Positions 44,581 to 52,187 of a stretch of DNA of 64,000 nt are shown piece after piece (the first letter of the stretch is position 1; each line of letters begins with the position of its first letter). The translations under genes and the position numbers were made by a program. The notes under the pieces are model-generated. The model was not told where the DNA came from and searched no databases. It was given only the letters and a program-made list of their open reading frames with translations. The stretch is from assembly GCF_018863395.1 (NCBI RefSeq), contig NZ_JAHKRR010000004.1, positions 558,001 through 622,000 of the forward strand, read 5' to 3'. The DNA is from Sinomicrobium weinanense. GTDB taxonomy: Bacteria; Bacteroidota; Bacteroidia; Flavobacteriales; Flavobacteriaceae.

Positions 44581-46389
44581 ATGAAAACAAAAAACAAAAA
44601 TATATGGATCATGGCAGGGATCCTGTTCCTGGGCTTTCTGCTCGGCTGGCTGGTCTTTGGCGGAAGTTCAAAGCCCGCAGAAGACCATGTACATGAAGAA
44701 ACTGATTCCCGGTCACCGAGCCCCTCGTCAGGCTCAGGACAGGCTAAAGCCGAGGTGTGGACATGCTCCATGCACCCCCAGATAAGACAGAACGAACCCG
44801 GACAGTGCCCGATATGCGGTATGGACCTTATTCCTATGGATGAAAATGCTTCCGGAGGGGATCCTGCAATAGTGGAGATGAGTGAAAATGCGGTGAAGCT
44901 GTCCAATATCCGGACAATGACCGTGGGCCGGCAGAACGCAGAAAAAGTGATCCGCCTCAATGGAAAAGTGATGCCGGATGAACGGAAAGTCTATGCTCAG
45001 ACCACCCACATTCCGGGCCGGATAGAGCGGCTAACTGTTAATTTTACGGGAGAAAGTGTCAGGAGAGGACAAACCCTGGCCGTGGTCTATTCTCCCGACC
45101 TGGTGACCGGCCAGGAAGAACTGTTGCAGGCCTACGCCATCAAAGATGCTCAGCCCGAACTGTTCGAAGCTGCAAAACAAAAGCTGCGAAACTGGAAGAT
45201 AAGCGAATCGCAGATCAATAAGATCATAAATAACCGAACCCCCATACAACGATTTCCGATAGGAGCGGATGTCAATGGCATAGTGACCGAAAAAAAAGCA
45301 GAACTGGGCGACTATGTGGAGCGTGGGACACCTCTGTATGAAATAGCCGATCTCTCTGGTGTTTGGGTACTTTTCGATGTTTATGAAAGTGAAATGGCCT
45401 GGGTAAAGGAGGGGAGCACGATAAATTATACGATCGCATCCCTGCCCGGAGAGACCTTTGAAGGTGTTGTTTCTTTTATAGACCCGTTGATCAATGCACA
45501 GACCAGGGTGGCCACAGCCCGGGTGGAAGTGAGTAATAAAGACGGCAGGCTTAAACCGGAAATGTTTGCTTCCGGGGAAGTACAGGTAGTTGCCGGCGGA
45601 GAAGCTCAGGAAGAGATCACGGTTCCGAAAACCGCGGTGCTGTGGACGGGAGAGCGTTCTGTGGTCTACACCAAAGAAGATGCAGGAGGAAAAATCGGGT
45701 TCAGACTGCGCGAAGTGACCCTTGGGCCTTCTCTCGGAAGTGCCTATATCGTAAAATCTGGCTTGAGTGAAGGAGAGGAGATCGTAGTGAACGGCACCTT
45801 TACGGTGGATGCCGCAGCACAACTCGCAGGAAAACCCAGTATGATGAACCCCGAAGGCGGTAGCGGCAGTACCGGCCATCAGCACGGCAACATGGATATG
45901 CCCGCATCCGGACAGGACAATAACCCTGTGAAAATGAAAGTTTCGGCAAAAGCGAAAACAGCATTGCAAAAGATCACAGAAACCTATTTGAAGTTAAAGG
46001 ATGCATTGACAAACGATGATTTTGCCGTAGCACAAAAAGAATTGGTAAACGTAAGTTCATCCGTTTCTGCGGTAGACATGTCCCTTTTTAAAGGCACATC
46101 CCATGATCGCTGGATGGACCTTCAAAAGGAACTGGAAAGGCATTCAGAGGCCATGGGTAAAGCGGCAGATGTAGAGGCAATGCGGAAGCCCTTCAAGCCG
46201 TTTTCCGGGGCTGTGATCCGGATGGCCACTACTTTCGGGCCATTTTCTGTACCTTTATATGTACAACACTGCCCCATGGCCGATTCCGATAAAGGCGCGG
46301 ACTGGCTGAGCCTGTCCGAAGAGATCCGAAATCCTTATTTCGGAGAAAAGATGCTCAAATGCGGGGAAGTAACAAGTGAAATAAAATAA
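44581..46389 (+). CDS. cusB: CusB-type periplasmic adaptor with HMBD and DUF3347 domains
   Basis: A 602-residue adaptor linking CusA to CusC. After an N-terminal membrane anchor (IWIMAGILFLGFLLGWLVF) comes a heavy-metal-binding domain (about 59-85; TCSMHPQIRQNEPGQCPICGM). The usual barrel-sandwich/lipoyl and beta-barrel core follows (about 110-420; VNGIVTEKKAELGDYVERG, ISDLSGVWVLFDVYE-like region). The C-terminal about 150 residues form a DUF3347 domain (CPMADSDKGADWLS, EEIRNPYFGEKMLKCGEV). Residues 44-55 (RSPSPSSGSGQAK) are encoded by a copy of a dispersed repeat. Typical of Bacteroidota CusB, and longer than the 400-residue enterobacterial one. Confidence 0.9.
   Translation: MKTKNKNIWIMAGILFLGFLLGWLVFGGSSKPAEDHVHEETDSRSPSPSSGSGQAKAEVWTCSMHPQIRQNEPGQCPICGMDLIPMDENASGGDPAIVEMSENAVKLSNIRTMTVGRQNAEKVIRLNGKVMPDERKVYAQTTHIPGRIERLTVNFTGESVRRGQTLAVVYSPDLVTGQEELLQAYAIKDAQPELFEAAKQKLRNWKISESQINKIINNRTPIQRFPIGADVNGIVTEKKAELGDYVERGTPLYEIADLSGVWVLFDVYESEMAWVKEGSTINYTIASLPGETFEGVVSFIDPLINAQTRVATARVEVSNKDGRLKPEMFASGEVQVVAGGEAQEEITVPKTAVLWTGERSVVYTKEDAGGKIGFRLREVTLGPSLGSAYIVKSGLSEGEEIVVNGTFTVDAAAQLAGKPSMMNPEGGSGSTGHQHGNMDMPASGQDNNPVKMKVSAKAKTALQKITETYLKLKDALTNDDFAVAQKELVNVSSSVSAVDMSLFKGTSHDRWMDLQKELERHSEAMGKAADVEAMRKPFKPFSGAVIRMATTFGPFSVPLYVQHCPMADSDKGADWLSLSEEIRNPYFGEKMLKCGEVTSEIK
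44711..44743. repeat. Dispersed repeat in the start of cusB
   Basis: GGTCACCGAGCCCCTCGTC followed by AGGCTCAGGACAGGC resembles the intergenic repeat family GGTCACTGAGCCTGTCGAAG of Bacteroidota. Here it is read in frame as a Ser/Pro-rich linker between the membrane anchor and the metal-binding domain. Confidence 0.5.
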
Positions 46390-46407
46390 CCATTAAAATT
46401 GATTAAA

Positions 46408-46971
46408 ATGAAAAACAGATTTGTAATGGCAGTACTGGCCCTGGGCCTGATTGCCGGGGTGTTGTCCTGTAAGGATGCCAAAAAGGAAACCGTGAAGACC
46501 GTAGAAAAGAACCACGAAGATCATTCCGGTCATGAGGAAGCCGCTCAGAACAAGGAAGCCACTGCCGATCTCACATTTAAAAATGACAAAATAAGCAGTG
46601 CATACGGGCATTATATCCATGTAAAGACCGCATTGGTAAATACAGACGCCAAAGAAGCGAAGAGCGGGGCCGGAATGCTGGTAAAAGCACTTTCCGAAGT
46701 GGAAAATGCGACAAAAGCAACAGACCTTGCCAAAACGATTGAAGCTACGGACGATGTGGAAAAACAGCGTGAAGCCTTTTTCGGACTTTCTGAAGAAATT
46801 GTCAAAGTGATAGACGGACAGATAGCTTCCGGAGCTGTATACAAACAATACTGCCCGATGGCATTCGACTTTGAAGGGGCATACTGGCTGTCATCCGAAG
46901 AGGAGATCCGAAATCCCTACTTCGGAAACAAAATGCTGAAGTGCGGGGAAGTAAAAGAAACATTAAATTAG
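46408..46971 (+). CDS. DUF3347 domain lipoprotein
   Basis: A 187-residue lipoprotein (ALGLIAGVLSC, Cys at 17) with a His/Glu-rich linker (NHEDHSGHEE) and one DUF3347 domain. Its C-terminus (YCPMAFDFEGAYWLSSEEEIRNPYFGNKMLKCGEV) is very like the C-terminus of CusB encoded next to it, so the two domains are related by duplication. CPM and CG residues could bind copper. The ATG at 46408 is preferred over an upstream in-frame TTG. It is probably part of the cus transcript. Confidence 0.85.
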   Translation: MKNRFVMAVLALGLIAGVLSCKDAKKETVKTVEKNHEDHSGHEEAAQNKEATADLTFKNDKISSAYGHYIHVKTALVNTDAKEAKSGAGMLVKALSEVENATKATDLAKTIEATDDVEKQREAFFGLSEEIVKVIDGQIASGAVYKQYCPMAFDFEGAYWLSSEEEIRNPYFGNKMLKCGEVKETLN

Positions 46972-47057
46972 ACTTGAGATACTAGATTTTAGATGTGAGA
47001 TGGATATAGGTCATTCGCCAAACAATCTCATATCTCACATCTAAAATCCAAAATCTA
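46971..47057. repeat. Word-type inverted repeat W6
   Basis: The left arm (46971-47004) contains AGATTTTAGATGTGAGAT, and the right arm (47024-47057) contains ATCTCACATCTAAAATCC. The stem is about 33 bp with few mismatches and a 19-base loop. It fills the entire gap between the DUF3347 and HMA-AraC genes. Confidence 0.85.
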
Positions 47058-47063
47058 CCAAAA

Positions 47064-47627
47064 ATGAAGCTCTACATCAAAAATATGGTTTGCAGCCGCT
47101 GTAAGATGATCGTTAAGTCCGAGCTGGAAAAGCTGGGGCTGCAACCCGTATCCGTTGAACTCGGGGAAGTGGAACTGCCCGCAGACATTCCGGCGAACAA
47201 AAAACAGGAAATAGACAACGCCCTTCAGGCCTATGGTTTTAACCTCATAGACGACAAGAGAAGCCGGCTGATCGAAAGGGTAAAAAACCTGATCGTAACA
47301 CTTGTGCACCAACCCCAGGAAGGATATTTAAAGACCAACCTGTCCGATTACCTGAGCCGCGAACTGCATCACGACTATACCTATATCAGCAACCTGTTCA
47401 CCCAGGTAGAAGGCACCACTATCGAAAAATATTATATTGCCCAGAAGATAGAACGTGTCAAGGAACTGCTGGTTTACGATGAATTGTCGCTGAGCGAGAT
47501 CGCTTTTCAGCTCCACTATTCCAGCGTAGCCCACCTGAGCAGCCAGTTTAAAAAAGTTACAGGGCTGACCCCTTCGCACTTTAAGCAGCTCGGGGAACGA
47601 AAGCGGAGACCGTTGGAGGAGTTGTGA
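47064..47627 (+). CDS. AraC family regulator with an N-terminal HMA-like metal-binding domain
   Basis: A 187-residue protein with an unusual domain pair. Residues 1-70 resemble a heavy-metal-associated domain: MKLYIKNMVCSRCKMIVKSEL has the CxxC pair C10-C13 in the correct first loop. Residues about 90-187 are an AraC-type double helix-turn-helix (NLSDYLSRELHHDYTYISNLFTQVEG, ELSLSEIAFQLHYSSVAHLSSQFKKVTGLTPSHF). The simplest reading is a copper sensor whose DNA-binding domain controls the neighbouring efflux genes. It lies between the cus genes and copA. The assignment of domains is firm; the regulatory role is inferred. Confidence 0.85.
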   Translation: MKLYIKNMVCSRCKMIVKSELEKLGLQPVSVELGEVELPADIPANKKQEIDNALQAYGFNLIDDKRSRLIERVKNLIVTLVHQPQEGYLKTNLSDYLSRELHHDYTYISNLFTQVEGTTIEKYYIAQKIERVKELLVYDELSLSEIAFQLHYSSVAHLSSQFKKVTGLTPSHFKQLGERKRRPLEEL

Positions 47628-47635
47628 TAGAATGA

Positions 47636-47711
47636 AAGAGATTAAAAGAGATTGATAGGAGATTGAATAAGATTGATTAGATTGATTAGATTGAGTAGGG
47701 ATTAGGGAATG
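47636..47711. repeat. Left arm of word-type inverted repeat W7
   Basis: A tract of nearly identical words, AGATTGATAGGAG, ATTGAATAAG, ATTGATTAG, ATTGATTAG, ATTGAGTAGG. The complementary tract lies at 48249-48298, on the other side of the four-helix-bundle gene. Confidence 0.85.
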
Positions 47712-47836
47712 ACTGGTAAAAAAATATGGATAGATAGGTTTTTGTGTAACTATTTCATTATTTGTGTTTTATGTTCAATTCTTCTATATTGTCATGAGAA
47801 TTTTAAACCGTTCAGGGATCTCTAAAAGGCAATAAA

Positions 47837-48202
47837 GTGGAAAGTTCGAATTGGACAAAATATAAAATAGAAATAAGGGAACGTTTAAAAAAATTTGCTT
47901 TAAACATACTTGATCTCTCAGGGAAAATATCATTAACACCAAGGGGGAAGGCTATCAATTATCAGGTTGTCAAATCAGGAACATCGATGTATGTAAATTA
48001 CAGGGCAACATTAAGAAGTAGATCTAAAAAGGAATTTTATTGTAAGCTCTCTATTGTTGTGGAAGGAACAGATGAAACGGAGGCATGGCTCGGGTTACTA
48101 ATGGCATCAGGTATTTTAAAAGAAGAATTTATAACAGAGTTGCATAAAGAATGTGAAGAGCACTTAAAAATATTAGGATCTATGCGTAAAAGATTAAGCT
48201 AA
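47837..48202 (+). CDS. Four-helix-bundle protein (23S rRNA IVS / S23 type)
   Basis: A 121-residue basic protein of the four-helix-bundle family first seen in intervening sequences of 23S rRNA genes. Characteristic parts are INYQVVKSGTSMYVNYRATLRSRSKKEFYCKLSIVVEG and ETEAWLGLL. Proteins of this fold form pentamers that bind nucleic acid; relatives assist diversity-generating retroelements (Avd). Here it is not in an rRNA gene and no reverse transcriptase is near. The start is GTG at 47837; no in-frame ATG precedes it before a stop at 47804. Its base composition is clearly more AT-rich than the flanking copper genes, and it is bracketed by inverted word repeats, both signs of a separate origin. 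Confidence 0.85.
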   Translation: MESSNWTKYKIEIRERLKKFALNILDLSGKISLTPRGKAINYQVVKSGTSMYVNYRATLRSRSKKEFYCKLSIVVEGTDETEAWLGLLMASGILKEEFITELHKECEEHLKILGSMRKRLS

Positions 48203-48205
48203 GGA

Positions 48206-48298
48206 ATGAGATTGAAAGATCGTGAGTTGAGTGCTCCCTGTTTTTTATTAATCTCATTCAATCTTCTATCAATCTTCTATCAATCTTACTCAATCTCA
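48206..48298. repeat. Right arm of word-type inverted repeat W7
   Basis: The main right arm (48249-48298) reads TTAATCTCATTCAATCTTC, TATCAATCTTC, TATCAATCTTAC, TCAATCTC, the complement of the 47636 arm. A short forward piece (GAATGAGATTGAAAGATCG, 48205-48223) gives an additional local hairpin with it. Confidence 0.85.
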
Positions 48299-48311
48299 AA
48301 AAAAGAGCCGT

Positions 48312-48374
48312 AAATTATATAAGCCCTTTTCAAAATTATATAAGTCTTTTCCAAAATTGTATAATACTTCCCGC
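48312..48374. promoter_or_regulatory. Three direct repeats with an exact 21-bp period before copA
   Basis: AAATTATATAAG begins at 48312 and at 48333, and AAATTGTATAAT at 48354. The rest of each unit is also similar (CCCTTTTC, TCTTTTCC, ACTTCCC). A near-consensus -7 box, GAACTTTG, follows at 48387-48394. An array of identical half-sites two helical turns apart, ending near the -33 position, is what an AraC-type activator would use. Confidence 0.7.
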
Positions 48375-48414
48375 GTCTTTTCGCCGGAACTTTGTGAAGT
48401 AAATTCAAAGTATC

Positions 48415-50991
48415 ATGAAACACACGTATAAAATATCGGGAATGTCCTGTACAGGATGCAAAAATCATGTGGAAGGTATTTTACGGAAAGTAGACGGTGT
48501 AACCGGGGTTACTGTTAACCTGGAGAAGGAAGAGGCTGTGGTTGAGATGAACGATCATGTCCCTTTTGAGAAACTGGAGCAGGCCATGAAAGATGACGGA
48601 GGCCACTATGGTATACAAGTTCCCGGGCATGACGATCGACACGGAAGCTGCGGTTCCGGTAAGGACAATCATGCTTCGCACCATCATGAGAAAACAAAAC
48701 AATCATCCGGGGGGAGCGGGGTTTATTATTGCCCGATGCACTGTGAAGGAGACAAGACGTATAACGAACCCGGTAGCTGCCCTGTTTGTGGAATGGACCT
48801 GGTGGAAGCCCCTACGGCAGTAAAGAAAAAAACACAATATACCTGCCCCATGCACCCGGAAGTCATTAAGGACGAACCAGGGTCCTGCCCGATATGTGGA
48901 ATGGATCTTGTTCCGGTAGAGGTAGATGTGGAAGAAGAAGACGAGACCTACAAAAAACTGCTTAAAAAGTTTAAAGTGGCCGTTGCCTTTACGCTTCCCA
49001 TATTTCTGATCGCCATGTCAGAAATGCTTCCCGGTGATCCGCTGGCCAGGCTGATGCCTTGGAAATACTGGAACTGGGCGCAACTTGCGCTTTCTCTACC
49101 AGTGGTGTTCTACGCTACCTGGATGTTTTTCGAGAAAGCATACAGGTCTGTTGCGACCCGGAACCTGAACATGTTTACCCTGATCGGTATCGGTGCCGGG
49201 GCTGCCTGGCTTTTCAGTGTGGGAGCTATATTGTTCCCCGGGATTTTTCCGGAACAGTTCAGGTCGCACAGCGGAACGGTCCATGTGTATTTCGAAGCCG
49301 CTACCGTGATCCTTACCCTGGTGCTGCTGGGACAGTTGTTGGAGGCCAGGGCACATGGCAAAACCAATTCTGCCATAAAAGAGCTGCTGAAACTGGCCCC
49401 TAACAATGCCACGAAAATAGTGGATGGCAAGGAAGAAATAGTCGGCATAGATGCCGTACACCAGGGAGATCTTTTAAGAGTAAAGCCCGGTGAAAAGATC
49501 CCCGTAGACGGTATTGTCAAAGAGGGAGAAAGTACAGTCGACGAATCCATGATCTCGGGTGAGCCGATCCCGGTGGACAAGAAAGAGGGAGACCATGTAA
49601 GCTCTGGAACGATCAACGGCAACAAGAGTTTTGTAATGGAAGCCGAAAAAGTAGGCTCGGAAACCCTGCTGTCGCAAATCATAGAAATGGTAAACTCGGC
49701 CAGCAGGTCCAGGGCACCCATTCAGAAGCTGGCAGACCGGATATCGGGGTATTTTGTGCCGATAGTGGTACTGATATCCGTAATTACCTTTATCGTCTGG
49801 GCCGTTTACGGCCCGGAGCCGGCCTATGTCTATGCCTTTGTCAATGCCATTGCCGTGCTTATCATTGCCTGTCCGTGTGCCCTGGGGCTGGCCACACCCA
49901 TGTCTGTCATGGTTGGAGTGGGTAAAGGGGCCCAGTCCGGTGTATTGATAAAAAATGCCGAAGCACTTGAAGGAATGAACAAGATCGATGTGGTGATCAT
50001 TGACAAGACCGGGACTGTTACGGAGGGAAAACCATCCGTAGAAAAAATTGTAGCAATAGGAAAAACAGGCGAAAGGGATGTATTGCAGAAAATAGCATCC
50101 CTGAACAACCATAGTGAACACCCGTTGGCCGAAGCCACCATGCGATATGCCGAAGAAAAGGGCGTAAAACCAGACCCGGTCACGGGTTTTGAAGCTATCA
50201 CCGGAAAAGGGGTCATCGCCCACGTAGAGACCCACGGCCGTGGGTCTCAAACCGGACAGGAAATTAAGGGTAACGGGGCCTTGTTAGCCCTCGGCAATGA
50301 AAAATTAATGGAGCAGGTCAGGGCGGGGATCCCCTCAGATTTGCATCAAAAGGTAAAGAAAGAACAACAACAGGGCAAAACAGTCTCCTATCTTTCGGAA
50401 GGGGACAAGGTTCTCGGATTTGTGGTTATTACCGACAGGATCAAGGAAACCAGTAGGGAAGCGATCCGGAAATTACAGGAGGAAGGCCTCGAAGTAGTGA
50501 TGCTTACCGGGGATAACAAAGATACTGCAAAAGCAGTCAGCGAAACCCTAGGCCTGAATGGTTTTAAAGCCCAGATGCTCCCGGAAGACAAACAGAAAGA
50601 AGTGAAACGATTACAGAGCCAGGGCAAAAAAGTTGCCATGGCCGGCGACGGTATCAATGATGCCCCGGCACTGGCACAGGCCGATATCGGGATAGCGATG
50701 GGCACCGGTACCGATGTAGCGATAGAAAGTGCAGGGGTCACCCTGGTAAAAGGAGATCTGAAGGGGATAGCCAAGGCGCGTATATTGAGTCATAAGGTGA
50801 TGCGGAACATTAAGGAAAACCTGTTTTTCGCCCTGGCCTATAACACCCTGGGCATTCCTGTGGCAGCAGGAGTTTTGTACCCGGTTTTCGGATTGCTGCT
50901 TTCCCCGATGATCGCTGCGCTGGCCATGAGTTTCAGCTCGGTTTCCGTTATTGTCAACTCGCTGCGGTTGCGGGGAGCAAGGATCGGGTAA
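48415..50991 (+). CDS. copA: Copper-exporting P1B-type ATPase
   Basis: An 858-residue copper ATPase moving Cu(I) out of the cytoplasm. In order: an HMA domain (C12-C15 in GMSCTGC), a His-rich linker, two heavy-metal-binding domains ([26 protein letters not shown] and [24 protein letters not shown], residues about 103-165), eight transmembrane helices with the ion-site motif CPC at 486-488, phosphorylation motif DKTGT (D530), the SEHPLAEA site and the hinge GDGINDAP. Residues about 604-612 (HVETHGRGS) come from an in-frame palindromic repeat in the ATP-binding domain. Probably regulated through the 21-bp array upstream. Confidence 0.95.
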   Translation: MKHTYKISGMSCTGCKNHVEGILRKVDGVTGVTVNLEKEEAVVEMNDHVPFEKLEQAMKDDGGHYGIQVPGHDDRHGSCGSGKDNHASHHHEKTKQSSGGSGVYYCPMHCEGDKTYNEPGSCPVCGMDLVEAPTAVKKKTQYTCPMHPEVIKDEPGSCPICGMDLVPVEVDVEEEDETYKKLLKKFKVAVAFTLPIFLIAMSEMLPGDPLARLMPWKYWNWAQLALSLPVVFYATWMFFEKAYRSVATRNLNMFTLIGIGAGAAWLFSVGAILFPGIFPEQFRSHSGTVHVYFEAATVILTLVLLGQLLEARAHGKTNSAIKELLKLAPNNATKIVDGKEEIVGIDAVHQGDLLRVKPGEKIPVDGIVKEGESTVDESMISGEPIPVDKKEGDHVSSGTINGNKSFVMEAEKVGSETLLSQIIEMVNSASRSRAPIQKLADRISGYFVPIVVLISVITFIVWAVYGPEPAYVYAFVNAIAVLIIACPCALGLATPMSVMVGVGKGAQSGVLIKNAEALEGMNKIDVVIIDKTGTVTEGKPSVEKIVAIGKTGERDVLQKIASLNNHSEHPLAEATMRYAEEKGVKPDPVTGFEAITGKGVIAHVETHGRGSQTGQEIKGNGALLALGNEKLMEQVRAGIPSDLHQKVKKEQQQGKTVSYLSEGDKVLGFVVITDRIKETSREAIRKLQEEGLEVVMLTGDNKDTAKAVSETLGLNGFKAQMLPEDKQKEVKRLQSQGKKVAMAGDGINDAPALAQADIGIAMGTGTDVAIESAGVTLVKGDLKGIAKARILSHKVMRNIKENLFFALAYNTLGIPVAAGVLYPVFGLLLSPMIAALAMSFSSVSVIVNSLRLRGARIG
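50224..50248. repeat. B-type palindromic repeat inside copA
   Basis: GTAGAGACCCACGG followed by CCGTGGGTCTC is a nearly perfect palindrome read in frame within the nucleotide-binding domain. It lies between the conserved AITGKGVIA and LLALGNEK segments, where related ATPases have only a short turn. Confidence 0.8.
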
Positions 50992-51028
50992 CCCCTGGTA
51001 TGTCGCAGCATATCGCTTAAACAGGCCT

Positions 51029-51082
51029 GACATTGTCATTCCTACAAAGGGGATTCCTCACTTTGTTTGGAATGACAATGTC
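51029..51082. repeat. Inverted repeat (GTCATTCC type) after copA
   Basis: GACATTGTCATTCC (51029-51042) and its perfect complement GGAATGACAATGTC (51069-51082) enclose a second small CAAAG/CTTTG stem. GTCATTCC/GGAATGAC hairpins are a common intergenic type in many bacteria. It may end the copA transcript or stabilise it. Confidence 0.75.
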
Positions 51083-51113
51083 GTTATAAAGAATATCAAA
51101 TTATTTTTATAGT

Positions 51114-51842
51114 ATGGTAAACAGGAAAACGGCGACAAAAGTCAGGAAGATACACCGTTATCTGGGTGTTTTTCTAGGGATACAATTTCTAATGTGGACG
51201 ATCAGCGGCCTCTATTTCAGCTGGACGGATATCGATGAAATTCACGGGGACCACTTCCACCGGGAAAAACACCCGGTATCTTTCAGCGGACTGATCTCTC
51301 CCAACAATCCCGATCTTGCTGTTCATTCCCTGGTTTTGAAAGAAATTGCAAACCGTCCGTATTTTTGGGTGAACGGCAGTATCCTGGTCGACGCCCGTAC
51401 AGGGCAGCATAAAGATGAGATCACTGAAAAAGAAGCCTTGCAGGTGGCAGGTAGTTATATGGCCGAAGGCATGAAAGTTACAGGTGTAGAGCGGATTTCG
51501 GAAGCCGGAAAGCATCACGAGTACCGCGGAAGGCCTTTGCCGGCTTATGTGGTCTCTTACGATCATCCTGAAGAACTGAAAGCTTATGTGTCGGCCCGGG
51601 ACGGTTCGTTTGAAAGGGTCCGCCACCGTTCCTGGCGCTGGTTCGACTTTTTATGGATGACACATACTATGGATTACGAAGGGCGGGACAATTTTAATAA
51701 CCTGTTACTCCGTTCCTTTTCACTGCTCGGGCTGATTACCGTGCTGAGCGGTTTTGCACTGTGGTATGTGTCATCGCCGAGTGTGAGGAAAATATACAAC
51801 AAAAATAAAAAGACTAATGGAAGAGCAAAAAAACAACAGTGA
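51114..51842 (+). CDS. PepSY-domain membrane protein
   Basis: A 242-residue protein with an N-terminal membrane helix typical of PepSY-associated TM proteins (KVRKIHRYLGVFLGIQFLMWTISGLYFSW). A periplasmic PepSY-like part follows (about 95-175, VDARTGQHKDEITEKEALQVA), then a second C-terminal membrane helix after HRSWRWFDFLWMTHTMDYEGRDNFNN. Members are found near metal transport and reductase genes; a role in copper or heme handling is plausible but unproven. The C-terminal 26 bases overlap the cupin gene. Confidence 0.8.
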   Translation: MVNRKTATKVRKIHRYLGVFLGIQFLMWTISGLYFSWTDIDEIHGDHFHREKHPVSFSGLISPNNPDLAVHSLVLKEIANRPYFWVNGSILVDARTGQHKDEITEKEALQVAGSYMAEGMKVTGVERISEAGKHHEYRGRPLPAYVVSYDHPEELKAYVSARDGSFERVRHRSWRWFDFLWMTHTMDYEGRDNFNNLLLRSFSLLGLITVLSGFALWYVSSPSVRKIYNKNKKTNGRAKKQQ

Positions 51843-52185
51843 GGGATTCTTTATCTCGGCCGAAACACCCTGGGAACGTGTAGACGAAGGCATAGAACGC
51901 CAGTTTGTGGGATATGACGACCGGATGATGATGGTAAAGGTAAAGTTTGAGAAAGGTGCGGTCGGATATATACATCACCATTACCATTCACAGGCTACTT
52001 ATGTGGCTTCCGGTGTTTTTAAGATAACCATAAATGGGAAAAACAAGACCCTGAGAAAAGGAGATGGATTTTTTATCCCTTCTGATGTCCCTCACGGGGC
52101 CGAATGTCTCGAAGCTGGTATGCTTATCGACGTGTTCAGCCCGGCGAGGGAGGATTTTATGGAAGCCATACAAAAAGGAAAGTAG
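51817..52185 (+). CDS. Cupin domain protein
   Basis: A 122-residue single-cupin protein. The two cupin motifs are visible: GYIHHHYHSQATYVASGVFKITING and GDGFFIPSDVPHGAECLEAG, giving the His/Glu metal ligands. The Glu of motif one is absent (HSQATYVASG), so the metal site is incomplete, as in several stress-related cupins. The start at 51817 overlaps the previous gene by 26 bases, indicating cotranscription. Function unknown; closest annotation style is a pectin-degradation-type cupin, which I do not assume. Confidence 0.82.
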   Translation: MEEQKNNSEGFFISAETPWERVDEGIERQFVGYDDRMMMVKVKFEKGAVGYIHHHYHSQATYVASGVFKITINGKNKTLRKGDGFFIPSDVPHGAECLEAGMLIDVFSPAREDFMEAIQKGK

Positions 52186-52187
52186 GG

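Noticed and set aside
47636-48298. CRISPR array
   Set aside because: The repeated words have no constant spacer length and no repeat-spacer pattern, and no cas gene is present.
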